Below, piece after piece: positions 8,067-19,100 of a stretch of 64,000 nucleotides of DNA (position 1 is the first letter of the stretch; every line of letters begins with the position of its first letter). Made by a program: the position numbers and the translations under genes. The DNA is from Myxococcota bacterium (GTDB taxonomy: Bacteria > Myxococcota_A > Polyangia > HGW-17). The stretch is from the NCBI GenBank assembly GCA_018821305.1, contig JAHJMN010000092.1:1-64000 (forward strand), read 5' to 3'. The notes under the pieces were generated by a model that saw only the letters and a program-made list of their open reading frames with translations, made no database searches and had not been told where the DNA came from.

Positions 8067-9812
8067 ATGACCGACTATACCAAAATTCCTGAACTGCATC
8101 ATCTGCTGGATATCAGTTACCCTGATGGGGTTTTCTTTTTAGAAAACTGGAAGGTAGTTTATTGCAGTTCCTCTGCTCTCGAAATGTTCGATTCCTCCGA
8201 GGAAGATTTTATTAACAATGATTTCAGTAAACTTTTTTTCTGGGAGTTAATGGATTTTCGCTTCTCTGGCCTTAAAAACCGTATAAAATCAATGGGTGGA
8301 GTAATTTCAGGTGTTACTGTGGTGGGTTTGAGGCATGGACAGAATACTTTTCCTGCTCAACTTTCCATGTCCGTAATAGATGAAGAAACAGGAAAAATTG
8401 TAGTTATTATAAGGGATAAAAGTCAGGAATTGCGCAATGAGCGTAAACTTCAGGATGAAAAACGATCACTGGAAAGCGCGGTACAACTTCAGAACCGTCG
8501 ACTTGATGAACTCAATGTAACGCTGGAAAACGCGCTGGAAAACACAAAAACCGTTGAGCGCAGGAGTGAAGTTTATAGTAGAATAGTCAGTTATATCAAT
8601 GCCGTATGGGATTTGGATATTCTGCTATCGGGATATCTGGATCTTCTTTCAATAGTTGATATTACATATATTTCGAGTATTTACTTCTATGATAAAGAAC
8701 GTGATATTTTTGAATTGAAAGCCTACAACGGTTTACGTGAGGCGCCGGAAAAAGAACTCTCGGGTTCGTCGGGCATTCCGGGACAGATCCGAAAACATCG
8801 CCGCACAATTCAGAATTATTCTTCGGAAAATGATTCAGGGTTTGTGCTGTGGACACCTCTTGGACCCTGGACTCCGGAAAGTATGCTTTCATTCCCCATT
8901 GAGTACCGTTCAGAGTTTTATGGTGTCATTTCCATTGCTCTTGGTCACTCACCGGATGTCGATGAACTTAAGTTTTTTGAAACTCTCATAACTCATCTTG
9001 GAATTGGAATAAATAACCTTAATCAATACAACAGCTTGAAAGAGCTTGCTGAGAAACTTCATCAACAGACAGTGGAAATCGAAGGCAAAAATCAACTTTT
9101 AGAACAAAGTTCCCGGATGAAATCGGTTTTTCTAGCAAACATGTCACATGAATTCAAAACACCATTGAATTCAATTATTGGTTTCAGTGAAATTCTAAGA
9201 GATGGCGTTCTTGGCCAACTCACAGAAAAACAGGTGGAAACGATTACAGATATTCATACGTCCGGCATACATTTGCTCACTCTTGTGAATGATCTTATTG
9301 CTTTGAGCAAAATCGAAGGTGGAAATCTCGACCTCGAGATAAATATGTTTCACTTTCAGTCGAGTATGCGCAGTGAGTTTCAGGTTTGGGAGGAAAGGGC
9401 TTCAAGACATGGCTTGCAGATGCATGTTCATCTTCCCATTACTCCGTTGTTCCTTAATTGCGATGAAATTAAACTACGTCAAATAATTTCAAGTTTGCTT
9501 TCTAATGCTGTAAAGTTCAGTCGTCGTGGGGGAAATATTACTGTAATTATAAAATCAGTGGAGAAAGATCTCCATATTTCCGTTAAAGACGAAGGTATCG
9601 GTATCGACCCTGCAAATCATTCGATTATTTTTGATGCTTTCCAGCAGGTTCACAATGGAGAGTCACTTCCCTCGGGAGGGGCTGGTCTTGGCCTTACACT
9701 CACAAAAAAATTCGTGGAACTTCATAGTGGTACAATCCGACTTGAATCTGTTTTAGGCAGTGGAACAACGTTTTTTGTAGTTTTACCAAATGCCGTCGTT
9801 GAATCCGTCTGA
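8067..9812 (+). CDS. PAS-GAF soluble sensor histidine kinase
   Basis: 581 residues, last gene of the operon starting at 5582. It has a PAS domain (about 10-115), a coiled coil (about 120-175), a GAF domain (about 180-320), then HisKA with the phosphoacceptor His at residue 361 (ANMSHEFKTPLNSIIGF) and an HATPase domain (DEGIGIDPANHSIIF; GAGLGLTLTKKF). No transmembrane segment is seen, so signal input is probably cytoplasmic and may come through the GAF domain. The start ATG 8067 has AAGGA nine bases upstream; a TTG 30 bases earlier has no such box. Its phosphoryl acceptor is most simply the HD-GYP regulator just upstream. Confidence 0.93.
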   Translation: MTDYTKIPELHHLLDISYPDGVFFLENWKVVYCSSSALEMFDSSEEDFINNDFSKLFFWELMDFRFSGLKNRIKSMGGVISGVTVVGLRHGQNTFPAQLSMSVIDEETGKIVVIIRDKSQELRNERKLQDEKRSLESAVQLQNRRLDELNVTLENALENTKTVERRSEVYSRIVSYINAVWDLDILLSGYLDLLSIVDITYISSIYFYDKERDIFELKAYNGLREAPEKELSGSSGIPGQIRKHRRTIQNYSSENDSGFVLWTPLGPWTPESMLSFPIEYRSEFYGVISIALGHSPDVDELKFFETLITHLGIGINNLNQYNSLKELAEKLHQQTVEIEGKNQLLEQSSRMKSVFLANMSHEFKTPLNSIIGFSEILRDGVLGQLTEKQVETITDIHTSGIHLLTLVNDLIALSKIEGGNLDLEINMFHFQSSMRSEFQVWEERASRHGLQMHVHLPITPLFLNCDEIKLRQIISSLLSNAVKFSRRGGNITVIIKSVEKDLHISVKDEGIGIDPANHSIIFDAFQQVHNGESLPSGGAGLGLTLTKKFVELHSGTIRLESVLGSGTTFFVVLPNAVVESV

Positions 9813-10196
9813 AAATCCTTAGAACCCCTATACGCTGGTTATATAAAAATTCTTCTTTTAACTGTATTTTCTCTTTTTTATTTTCCTGATCTGTTTTAAC
9901 ATTTCTCCGGAGAATGCAGCAATTTATAAACAGCCCATATCTGTTTAATGAACAGGCAAATACCGGGATGTTTCCAAAGAAAAGTCTGAGTATTTTAGAC
10001 TACTTTTCCGTTGCGGTTCAAATGGTTCTATGATATAAATAGCGTTCTTGTAAACTCTTTGAAAACTAAGGAGTTTTTCCTGGTGACGAATAATTAGTTA
10101 ATGTCCTGTCAGGATTTTTTAAGAAATCCTTTGCGAAGCGAATTACAGGACAAGAGAAATATACAGTTCATATCGTTTCCCTTTATGGAGGTTCCC
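9813..10196. other. Intergenic gap before the giant TPR gene; contains repeat A4
   Basis: The first 280 bases are AT-rich, and I see no gene or convincing terminator in them. Bases 10096-10155 are a family A unit. The promoter of the giant gene should lie here, but no clear -35/-10 pair stands out. Confidence 0.6.
10096..10155. repeat. Family A repeat, copy A4 (cloverleaf module only)
   Basis: Single module with outer stem TGTCCTGT/ACAGGACA, inner hairpin AGGATTT/AAATCCT and a second GAA-triloop hairpin ending GCGAA. TAATTA precedes it, the same hexamer that flanks copy A5 at 26674. The unit would be translated if the downstream frame started at its first TTG or ATG, so it argues for a later start of the TPR gene. 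Confidence 0.8.
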
Positions 10197-13100
10197 GTGA
10201 CTGACTTCAGAATTGAAGACCTTGTAATTTCAATTGATGAAACCCTTGAAGGCGATGCCGCTGAATGGCTTGCTAAAGCAGAAGGCTTTGAAGAAGAAGG
10301 AAATCTTCCGAAAGCAATGGATGCCTATAACAGATCCGTCAAAGCCTCAGCGGACAATATGGTAGGACCTCGAATCAAGCAGGCCGGCATATTCCTCAAA
10401 ATGGAACGCTGGAACCAGTATGTTGACGCTTTAAACGATGTTTCCAAGCGTCTCCCGGACGAAATGCTTGATGAAAAAGTTGAACTGATAAAAATCTCGA
10501 TACCAGTTATTCGCGATAAAATGAAGGCCCAACCAAAGGTAATGGATGCTTATAAACGCATTCTTGAAATAAAACCCGACGATGAGGATGCTTTTGGGGA
10601 GCTTGTTGAACTCATAAAATCCGCTAAACGCTGGCCGGATCTTGTAAAACTTTATCAGTCACGCCTCGAAACAATTACTGATGACTATGAAAAAATCCCT
10701 GTCCTTCAGGAAATTGCTCGTATTTACAACGAGGATATGAACAATAAAAGAGAAGCTGTAAAGGCTTTTGAAGCTCTTTTAGAAGTTGATACTTATAATG
10801 CTGATGCTATTGCTCACCTTAAAGAAATGTATGAGCAATCCAGAGACTATGATAGCCTCATAGTCTTATATCGCAAGGAGATGGAAACCATTAACGATGG
10901 TGATCTCCTGCGTGAAAAATCAATAGAACTCGCGCAAATGGCTTCCACAAGGGTAAAAAACCCCGACACTCTTGTGGAGTTATGGCAGAATGTTCTGGAT
11001 ATTGATCCCGAAAACCTTGATGCTCTTGAAAACCTGGAAACACTGCACGAACGTAACAAGAATTTCGAGAAGGTAGCTGAAATCAGCGAAAAAATGCTCG
11101 AATTTCTTGATGATGAGAAAAAGAAGATTGCCCTCTGTACCAGACTTGCTCCTATTTATCAGGACAAACTGGAAAATGCTGAAAAAGCAGCAGAAATATG
11201 GAAAATGCTTCTTGAAATGGATCCTCAGAATCGCCGGGCACAGGATTCCATTAAAAAACTTCTTATTGATTCTAAAGAATGGAACGCTCTCGAGGTATTA
11301 TTTACCGAGTGGGATAAACTGGAAGAATACATCAGGATTATCAGCAAGGAAGCAGATTCTGAATCAACAGATGAAGGAAAAATAAGTTTACTCTTCAGGG
11401 AAGCCCGCATCTGGCGTCTTAACCTGGATAAAGCAGATCGGGCTGTCAAAGCCTATGAAAAAATCCTGACGGTTGATGATAATAATCTTGAAGCTGCGGA
11501 AGCTCTCATTGATCTCTACGTGGAAAGCAGTCAACATAAGAAACTGCCTCAGGTTCTGGAAATCCGGATCAAACACACGGAAGATGAGTTTACAAAAAGA
11601 GAGCGGATGGAAGAACTTGCTTCAGTGTATGAGGAGCATATTAAAGATAAAGAATCAGCATTCAGTTGGTACGCAGATGCGTTCAGCCTGGATCCTCTCT
11701 CTGAAAATATCCGTTTAAAAATGCAGGAGCTTGCGGGATCCGTTAAAGATGGCTGGGAAAAACTTGTTAAATCTTACACTGATGGAGTAGAGAAAATTAC
11801 TGCTGAAGTTGATTCTCTTCCACTTCTTATTGTTATTGCTAAAGCACAGGAAAATGAGCTCGACAAAACAGCGGATACTCTTGTAACTTGTAAGAAAATC
11901 CTTGAAATTGAGCCTTCGAATATTGATGCTCTCGACGCATGTGAGAGGATCTACCGCGCAAAACAGGATTGGGCGAGCCTCCTTGAGATTTATACAAGTA
12001 AAATTGATCTGGCTGCCGATGACGAAGAAAGAAAGACTCTTTACTGGAACAAAGCTGAAATCTTTGATTCCCTTATGGAAAAGCCTCAGGAAGCTGTTGA
12101 TTGTTACATAGCTGTTCTGGATTTCATCCCGGATCACATTGAAAGTCTTAATCAACTTGACGCTTTATATCTCAGACTTGAAAAGTGGGAAGACCTCAGT
12201 GAAACTATTGAAAAAGAACTTGATCTTACAAATGATGAGGCAAGTCGAGTTGAACTGAAGTTCCGTTGGTCAGAGCTTCAGGAGAAGTACCTTGATAAAG
12301 TATCTGATGCAATAGATGGTTATCGCGAAGTTCTGTCCTGGAATAACGGACATGAGCCTTCAAGAGTTAAACTTGAGAAACATCTCGAAGACGAAGATCT
12401 CGAGGTTCGACGCAACGCAGCAGATATCCTTGAACCCATTTATGAAATCCTTGCTGAATTTGAGAATCTTGTCCGGGTTCACGAAATTCAGGCAGAAACC
12501 GAAGATGATTTCGAGCGGAAACTTGAACTTCTTCTCACGATAGGCCGGATTTTAGCGGAAAACATCGGTGAGCCTTCAAGGGCCTTCGATGCTTATTCAA
12601 GAGCTCTTATTCACAATCCTGAAAGCGAAGAAGCTCGCAATCGTCTTGAAGGGATAGCAGAAGTTGAAGAAAAATGGCCTGAGACTCTGAGCGTCTATAA
12701 ACTCATTTTAAAGAATGAGGATCTTTCCGAGGACATCAAAAAGGTAATTAATATCAGAGCGGCTCAGATTGCAAGTGAGAAACTTGAACTTGAGGAAGAC
12801 GCCGTTAAATTTTATTCGGCAGCTCTTGAAATTCAGCCTGATAATGAAATGGTTCTTTCATCTCTTGAAACTCTGTATAGTCAAGCTGAAAAATGGGAAG
12901 AACTTCTTGATATTTCAAAGCGTCAATTGGATCTAGCCTTCGAAATTGATGATCGTCAGACTCTGCGATTCCGATGTGGTCAACTTCTGGATACAAAACT
13001 GAATAGACCCGAAGAAGCTGTCCCCGTTTATGAAGAAATTCTTACGGATGAACCTGAAAATCTCCAGGCTCTGCATGCTCTGGATGCTTTATATCTTAAA

Positions 13101-16100
13101 CTTGAGCAATGGAGTGAATTGGCGGAAAACCTCAATCGTCAATTGGAGCTTTCTGCTGATATGGAAGTTGCGGTTCAGAGTGAACTTCTCAGAAGGCTGG
13201 CAGCTCTGCAACATGAAAAACTCAATGAGACTGTAATGGCCATTGAGACATGGAAACGCGCCCTTGATCTTGATAACTCAGATGAAATTGTTATTTCAAG
13301 TCTTGAAAAACTTCTCGATGATGAAGATAACTCACTGACCGTTGCTCGAATTCTTGAGCCAGTCTATACAGCTCTGGGACGATGGGAGCAACTGATCCGT
13401 GCTTATGAAATTATGAAATCCGCCAGTTTCGATCCGGTGGAACAGATAGATCTTCTAAGTCAGATTGCAACAATTTATGAAGACAGTGGTGAAAAACCCG
13501 CGAGTGCCTTTGAAGCATATTCCCGTGCATTCAGGCTTGATCCTTCAAGGGAAGAGCTTCGTCAGCAGCTCGAACGTCTGGCTGTAAATCTTGGAAACTG
13601 GGAAGAACTCTTCAAACTTTATGAAGAAAAAATTGATGAAAATGAAGATGTGGAAATTGCACTGACACTTCAGACTAGAATTGCTGAGCTCCTTGCTAAT
13701 GCTGTTGGCGATGTAGAAAGAGCAGCAAAAGCGTATGAAAAACTTCTGGAAATAAAACCGGATTACATACCTGCAGTAGACGCGATTGAAGAACTGTTCC
13801 GAAATAATGATGATATTCCCCGGATGGTTCAGGCAATTCTGAAAAAGGTCGAGCTTGTTTTTGACCCCACTGAAAAGAAAGTCCTCGCATTCCGTGCTGC
13901 AGATATTCAACTCAACCAACTTGAGAAAAAGGAAGACGCAATTGCAACATATCGTCTGATTCTTGAAATTGACGATACTGACATTGATGCACTACAGCAC
14001 CTTGAAACTATTTTTGTTCAGGATGGTGACTGGGATAATCTTAAAGATGTCTATGCAAGAAAAGCTGATCTTGCGCCATCTCTGGAAGAAAAGAAAAATA
14101 TGCTTTATATCCTCGGTCAGGTATATGACGAGGAAATTAAAGACATCGAAAAAGCAATTGAAACCTATGAACGAGTTCTCGATGAAGACTCCATGGATGA
14201 TGTTGCTCTTCAAAAACTTGATAATTTATATGAAAGAGCAGAAAAATGGCAGGAACTCATTAATATTCTGGAAATTGAAATTCAGAATGCAATGAGTGAT
14301 GAGCATGTAGCATCTATCAAGTTGCGTCTTGCCCGTATCCATGAACTGAAACTTCAGGATGTTACTACAGCAGTGCCAATTTACGGTGAAGCGATTAATC
14401 TTGATGAATCCAATGGTGAAATCATAGTTAATCTAACCCGAGTACTGAATGGCGGAGAAGAAAATACAGAAATCGAATACTCTGCTGACGATCGACTGGC
14501 CGCAGCAAATCTACTTGATACATATTATTCAAGATTCCAGGATGCATCCAATCTTGTAGCCGTATTGAATGTTATGGTTACACAGGTTGATGATGATTAT
14601 GAAAAAGTAAATTTACTCCATCGACTTGTTGAAATTCATGAGCTTCAACTGGATAATCCAGGAAATGCACGTGTTGATATGGGTCGTGCGATTCTGATTG
14701 ACTGGTTAAATGAAAAAACGCTTATGGAGATTGAGCGTTTATCGGCAATTACAGGTGAATGGAACTGGCTCATAAATACTTATGATGAAGTTCTGAAAAA
14801 AGCCTCTGATGATGAAGAAAAAATCAGATTCCTCCTGGCAATAACTCGAGTTTATGAAGAGGAGCTTTCAGATCTGCCTTCGGCAACAAAACGTTTGCTC
14901 TCCATACTTGAAATCGATAAAGAAAATGAGAGTGCCCTTCGTGGCCTGGATCGTCTTTATGTCAAACAGGAATTGTGGGACAAGCTTACTGAAATACTAC
15001 GAATGGAAATTGAAGTTATTTCGGATCCATCGGAAATTCTTGAATTCAGAAGTCGCCTTGCACAACTTCTCGTAACCTACCTGCAAAAACCAATTGATGC
15101 GGTTACCGCGTACAAAGAACTCCTTGAAGAAGCACCAGATTTTGAAGGTGCTAGAAATGGTCTTGAGGAATTACTCAGGACGGGAATAGTCCCCGCAGAG
15201 ATTTATGGAATCCTTGAACCCCTGTACCGTGGGGATTCCATGTGGGAAAGACTCGTAGATATATCAGAAGTTTATTTGAGTTATTTGAAGGATGTTTTTG
15301 AGCGCGTTAGTTTACTGAAAACCATTTGCGATCTCCATGAGAATTATCTGGCAGATCCGGAGGCTGCATTCCGCACTTTCGCAAGAGCCTTTGATGAAAC
15401 TGTGGATGATCCGGAAGTTAATGACAGGCTGGAAGAGCTTGCCGGAAGACTGTCTTTATGGATGGATCTGACTGAAGTTTATGCAAAAGGTGCACAAAAT
15501 CAGACCAGACTTGCAAGAACTGATGAAGAAAATGCCGAGGATCACAGAATTTCCGCTGTTACCATATGGTTGAAAAATGCCAGAGTATTTGAGGATGAAC
15601 TTCATGATCCGTCAGGAGCTGAAACTTCAAACCTTGAAGTTTTGAAAATCGAAGTTGCAAACTTCACAGCACTTGAATCCCTTGATCGAATTTACTCACA
15701 AAATATGATGTATCCCGAACTGTCGGGAATTCTTTCCCGGCGTGCCGAATCAAGTGAAGATGACTACGATAAAGTAAACTTCTATTTCCGTCTTGCAAAG
15801 TTGGAAGAAACTGAACTTGGAAATCCCCTTAATGCTGTTGCTGCTCTCGAAAACGTCCTTAAAGTCGAAGGCGATAATCTGGAAGCCCTTGAAAATCTGG
15901 AAAGAATCCACTTCTATCTTAATAACTGGAAGGATCTTTACCATGTGTACGAACGCATTACAAAGGCCGTTACCAGCGATGATGAAATAAGTGAAGCATT
16001 GAGCCGTATGGCTAAGATTTCCAGTGACGCCCTTAAAGATCCGGTAAATGCAAAAGGTCTGTGGCTCAAAGTTCTTGAGCTTCGTGGTGAAGATGCCCGT

Positions 16101-19100
16101 GCATTGGCGGAACTTGCGGTTTTGGCGGAAAGAGACGAAAACTGGGATGCCACAGTTGATTTCCTCGATAGAATCACTTCAGCTTCTTATGATACAGATG
16201 AACAGGTTAGAGCCTACCTTAATCTCGGACGCATCTGTCTTGAAAGACTTAATGATCACCGCCGGGCTATGGATGCTTATCTCAACGTAAGAAGTATCCA
16301 GCCTGAAAATATTGAAGCTCTTGAAAGACTTTCACATATCTATAATGAAAGTCAGGCATGGGAAGAACTTGTTGAAGTTCTTGAAGCCCTTGTAATGTTT
16401 GGTATCGACTCTCTTGGTAATCAGAAATTACGTAATCGGTTTGCTCAGATTGGTCATATTGAAAAAGAATATCTTGTTCGTATGGACCGGGCAATTGATG
16501 CATGGGAGAGAGTGCTTGGCGTTATGCCAGGGGATAATGAAGCCCTTGATGCTCTGGAACTTCTTTATACCCAAGAAGAAAACTGGACATCGACCATTAG
16601 AATTCTCGAACTCAAACTTCAGGTTAGTAAATCCCGTGAAACAAGCAGGGAACTTCTGTTCCTTATAGCTGATATCTGGGAAACCCGAATGTACGGAAAT
16701 CACGAGGCATCCGATGCTTTCTTCCGTATCCTGCAATTCGACGAACTGAATGTAAAAGCATTTGAAAATATTGAGAGACTTTATCAATCGCTTAACTACT
16801 GGGATAAACTCATTGAAATTTATCTCAAACGTTATGAAAAACTAGGCGGTCTTGATGAAGATATTCCTGATGACAATAAACCAGAAATCGTATCCCTGCT
16901 TCAACGGGTAGCGGAAGTCTATGAAGACAAGAAGCATGACCGGGAACAGGCCTTCGTTGCTCTTTCCACTGCGTTTGATATCGAAACAACAAACAATATC
17001 ACTGCTGAAAGACTTGAGCGTATTGCGGGTATTGATAATAACTGGGAAGAACTCCTGGATATGTATCAGGAAGCTGTCGACAATGAAGCGGATCGAAAAG
17101 TTAAATGCGATCTGCTTGTTAAAATGGGTAAATGGTACTCAGATCAACTTGAAGACCTTGGTCGAGCCACTGAGGTTCTTAAGCAAGCCCTTAAGTTTGA
17201 TCCGAATTATGGTGGAGTTCACATCGTATTAGCGGAAGTTCATAAGAAAAACAACTCCATCGGTGAATACATCGAAGAACTGAAAAAAGCCCTGGAAGTT
17301 GAAAGTGATCCGAATATCCGGTTTAAAGCAGCTATGGAGCTTGCTTCTGTAAACGAAAAAGATTTCGGTGACCTTATGGAAGCTATCAGGTTCTACAGAA
17401 TTGCTCATGAAGCACTTGGGCATGAACCTACTCCCATTCAGGCTCTTGAAAGACTGCTAGAACAGACTGAAAAATGGCGTGAACTTATTGAAGTTATTCA
17501 AGAACGTGTTACAAAATCCACAAACGACGAAGAAATCATCGATCTGAAACTCCGGATAGCTGAGCTTTATGATGACCGTCGTGAGTCACCGACAAAAGCC
17601 ATCGAAACACTCAATGAAATCCTTGAAATCCGCGAAGATCACTTGCCGGCCATGCGCTATCTTGAAAGATTGTACGACAAGATTGGTGATATGGAAGAGT
17701 ATCTTGGTCTTCTTGAAAGACAGATGAATTTCATAACCAATGCTGATGAGCGCGTGGTTAAGTATCATCAGATGGCGGCCGTCTGGGAAGAGCACTATGA
17801 AAAGGTAGACAAATCCATTGAGTGCTACGAAGCGATTTTAGAGATCAATGATCGCGATGAGCAGGCCTACCGGAATCTGGCCCGTTATTATCGTCAGGAA
17901 AAACGTTGGTCCGACTATATTGATATTATCTACAGACATGTAAACTCCACCTATGATCCATCGGAGAGAGTACGCCTTTACAAGAGTGCAGCGGATGCTC
18001 TTGAGAGGTACCTCAATGAACCGGAAAGAGCCATTGACGCTTATCTTGCAATTCTTGATGAAGAACCCAAAGATATTGAATCATTGACAGCACTTGCAAG
18101 GCTCTATGAAACTCAAGGTAATTGGGAACGCAGCCTTGATATCAGCCAGCAACTCGTTGATCTCGTTGATGACGATCTTGTTAAAAAAGAGCTTTACTTC
18201 CGACTCGGTAAAATATCTGAAGAACAACTCAGAGATCACGATGAAGCGGAAAGATTGTATGCGGAAGCCCTTGCTATCGACCCGTCTTTTGTTGCTGCTC
18301 TGAGGGAACTCAGCAGGATTTACGAAAGTCGTGGAGACTGGATCAAAGCTTCGAGAATGCTTGATACTGCCAAGTCTCATACCTCAAATGTGGTGGATAA
18401 AGCCCAGTATCTATATCAGTCCGGTGTTATTTATTATGATCACCTTGAAGAACCTGCTCAAGCAGCGGTATTATTCAAAGAATGTCTTGATATTGATCCG
18501 GAACATGTTGATGCCGCCCTTAAATATGTTGATATTCTTTGGGATCAGAAAAAATATGATGAAATGTATCCTCATATGCACATGCTTGTACGTAAACTGA
18601 AAGCCCAGAATCCTGAGAAGGAACTGATGCTTAAAATTTACTTCAGGTATGGTACTTCCTGTGAGAAAAAAGGCGAACTGGAAAAAGCACTTAAAGCATA
18701 TAATGAAGCGTTTATACTTGAAAAGACTTCGCTTCCTATTTTACAGGGGCTCGCTTCCGTACATTATTCTCTTGGACAGTGGGATGATGCATTTAATAAA
18801 TATAAGCAAATACTTGTTCATTTACAGGGAAGTGAAGATATAGAGCTTCAGACAGAGATTTATTTCAATCTCGGAAATATCAAAGTTAAACAAAATGATC
18901 TTCACAGAGCGAGAAATCTTTATGACAAAGCTCTTGAAATGAATCCCCTTCATCGAAATACCCTTGAAGCTATGATTGAACTTCATGAGAAAGAGCATAA
19001 CTTCAAAGCTGCGGCGGAAATCAAAGAAAAGATACTGGAAGTAATTCCCTACGACCAGCAGGTTGAATATTTACTTAAACTCGGCGCTTATTATCGTGAA

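Noticed and set aside
10101-10196. N-terminal extension of the giant TPR protein
   Set aside because: The 32 codons lie in repeat A4; the GTG at 10197 has a proper GGAGG box.
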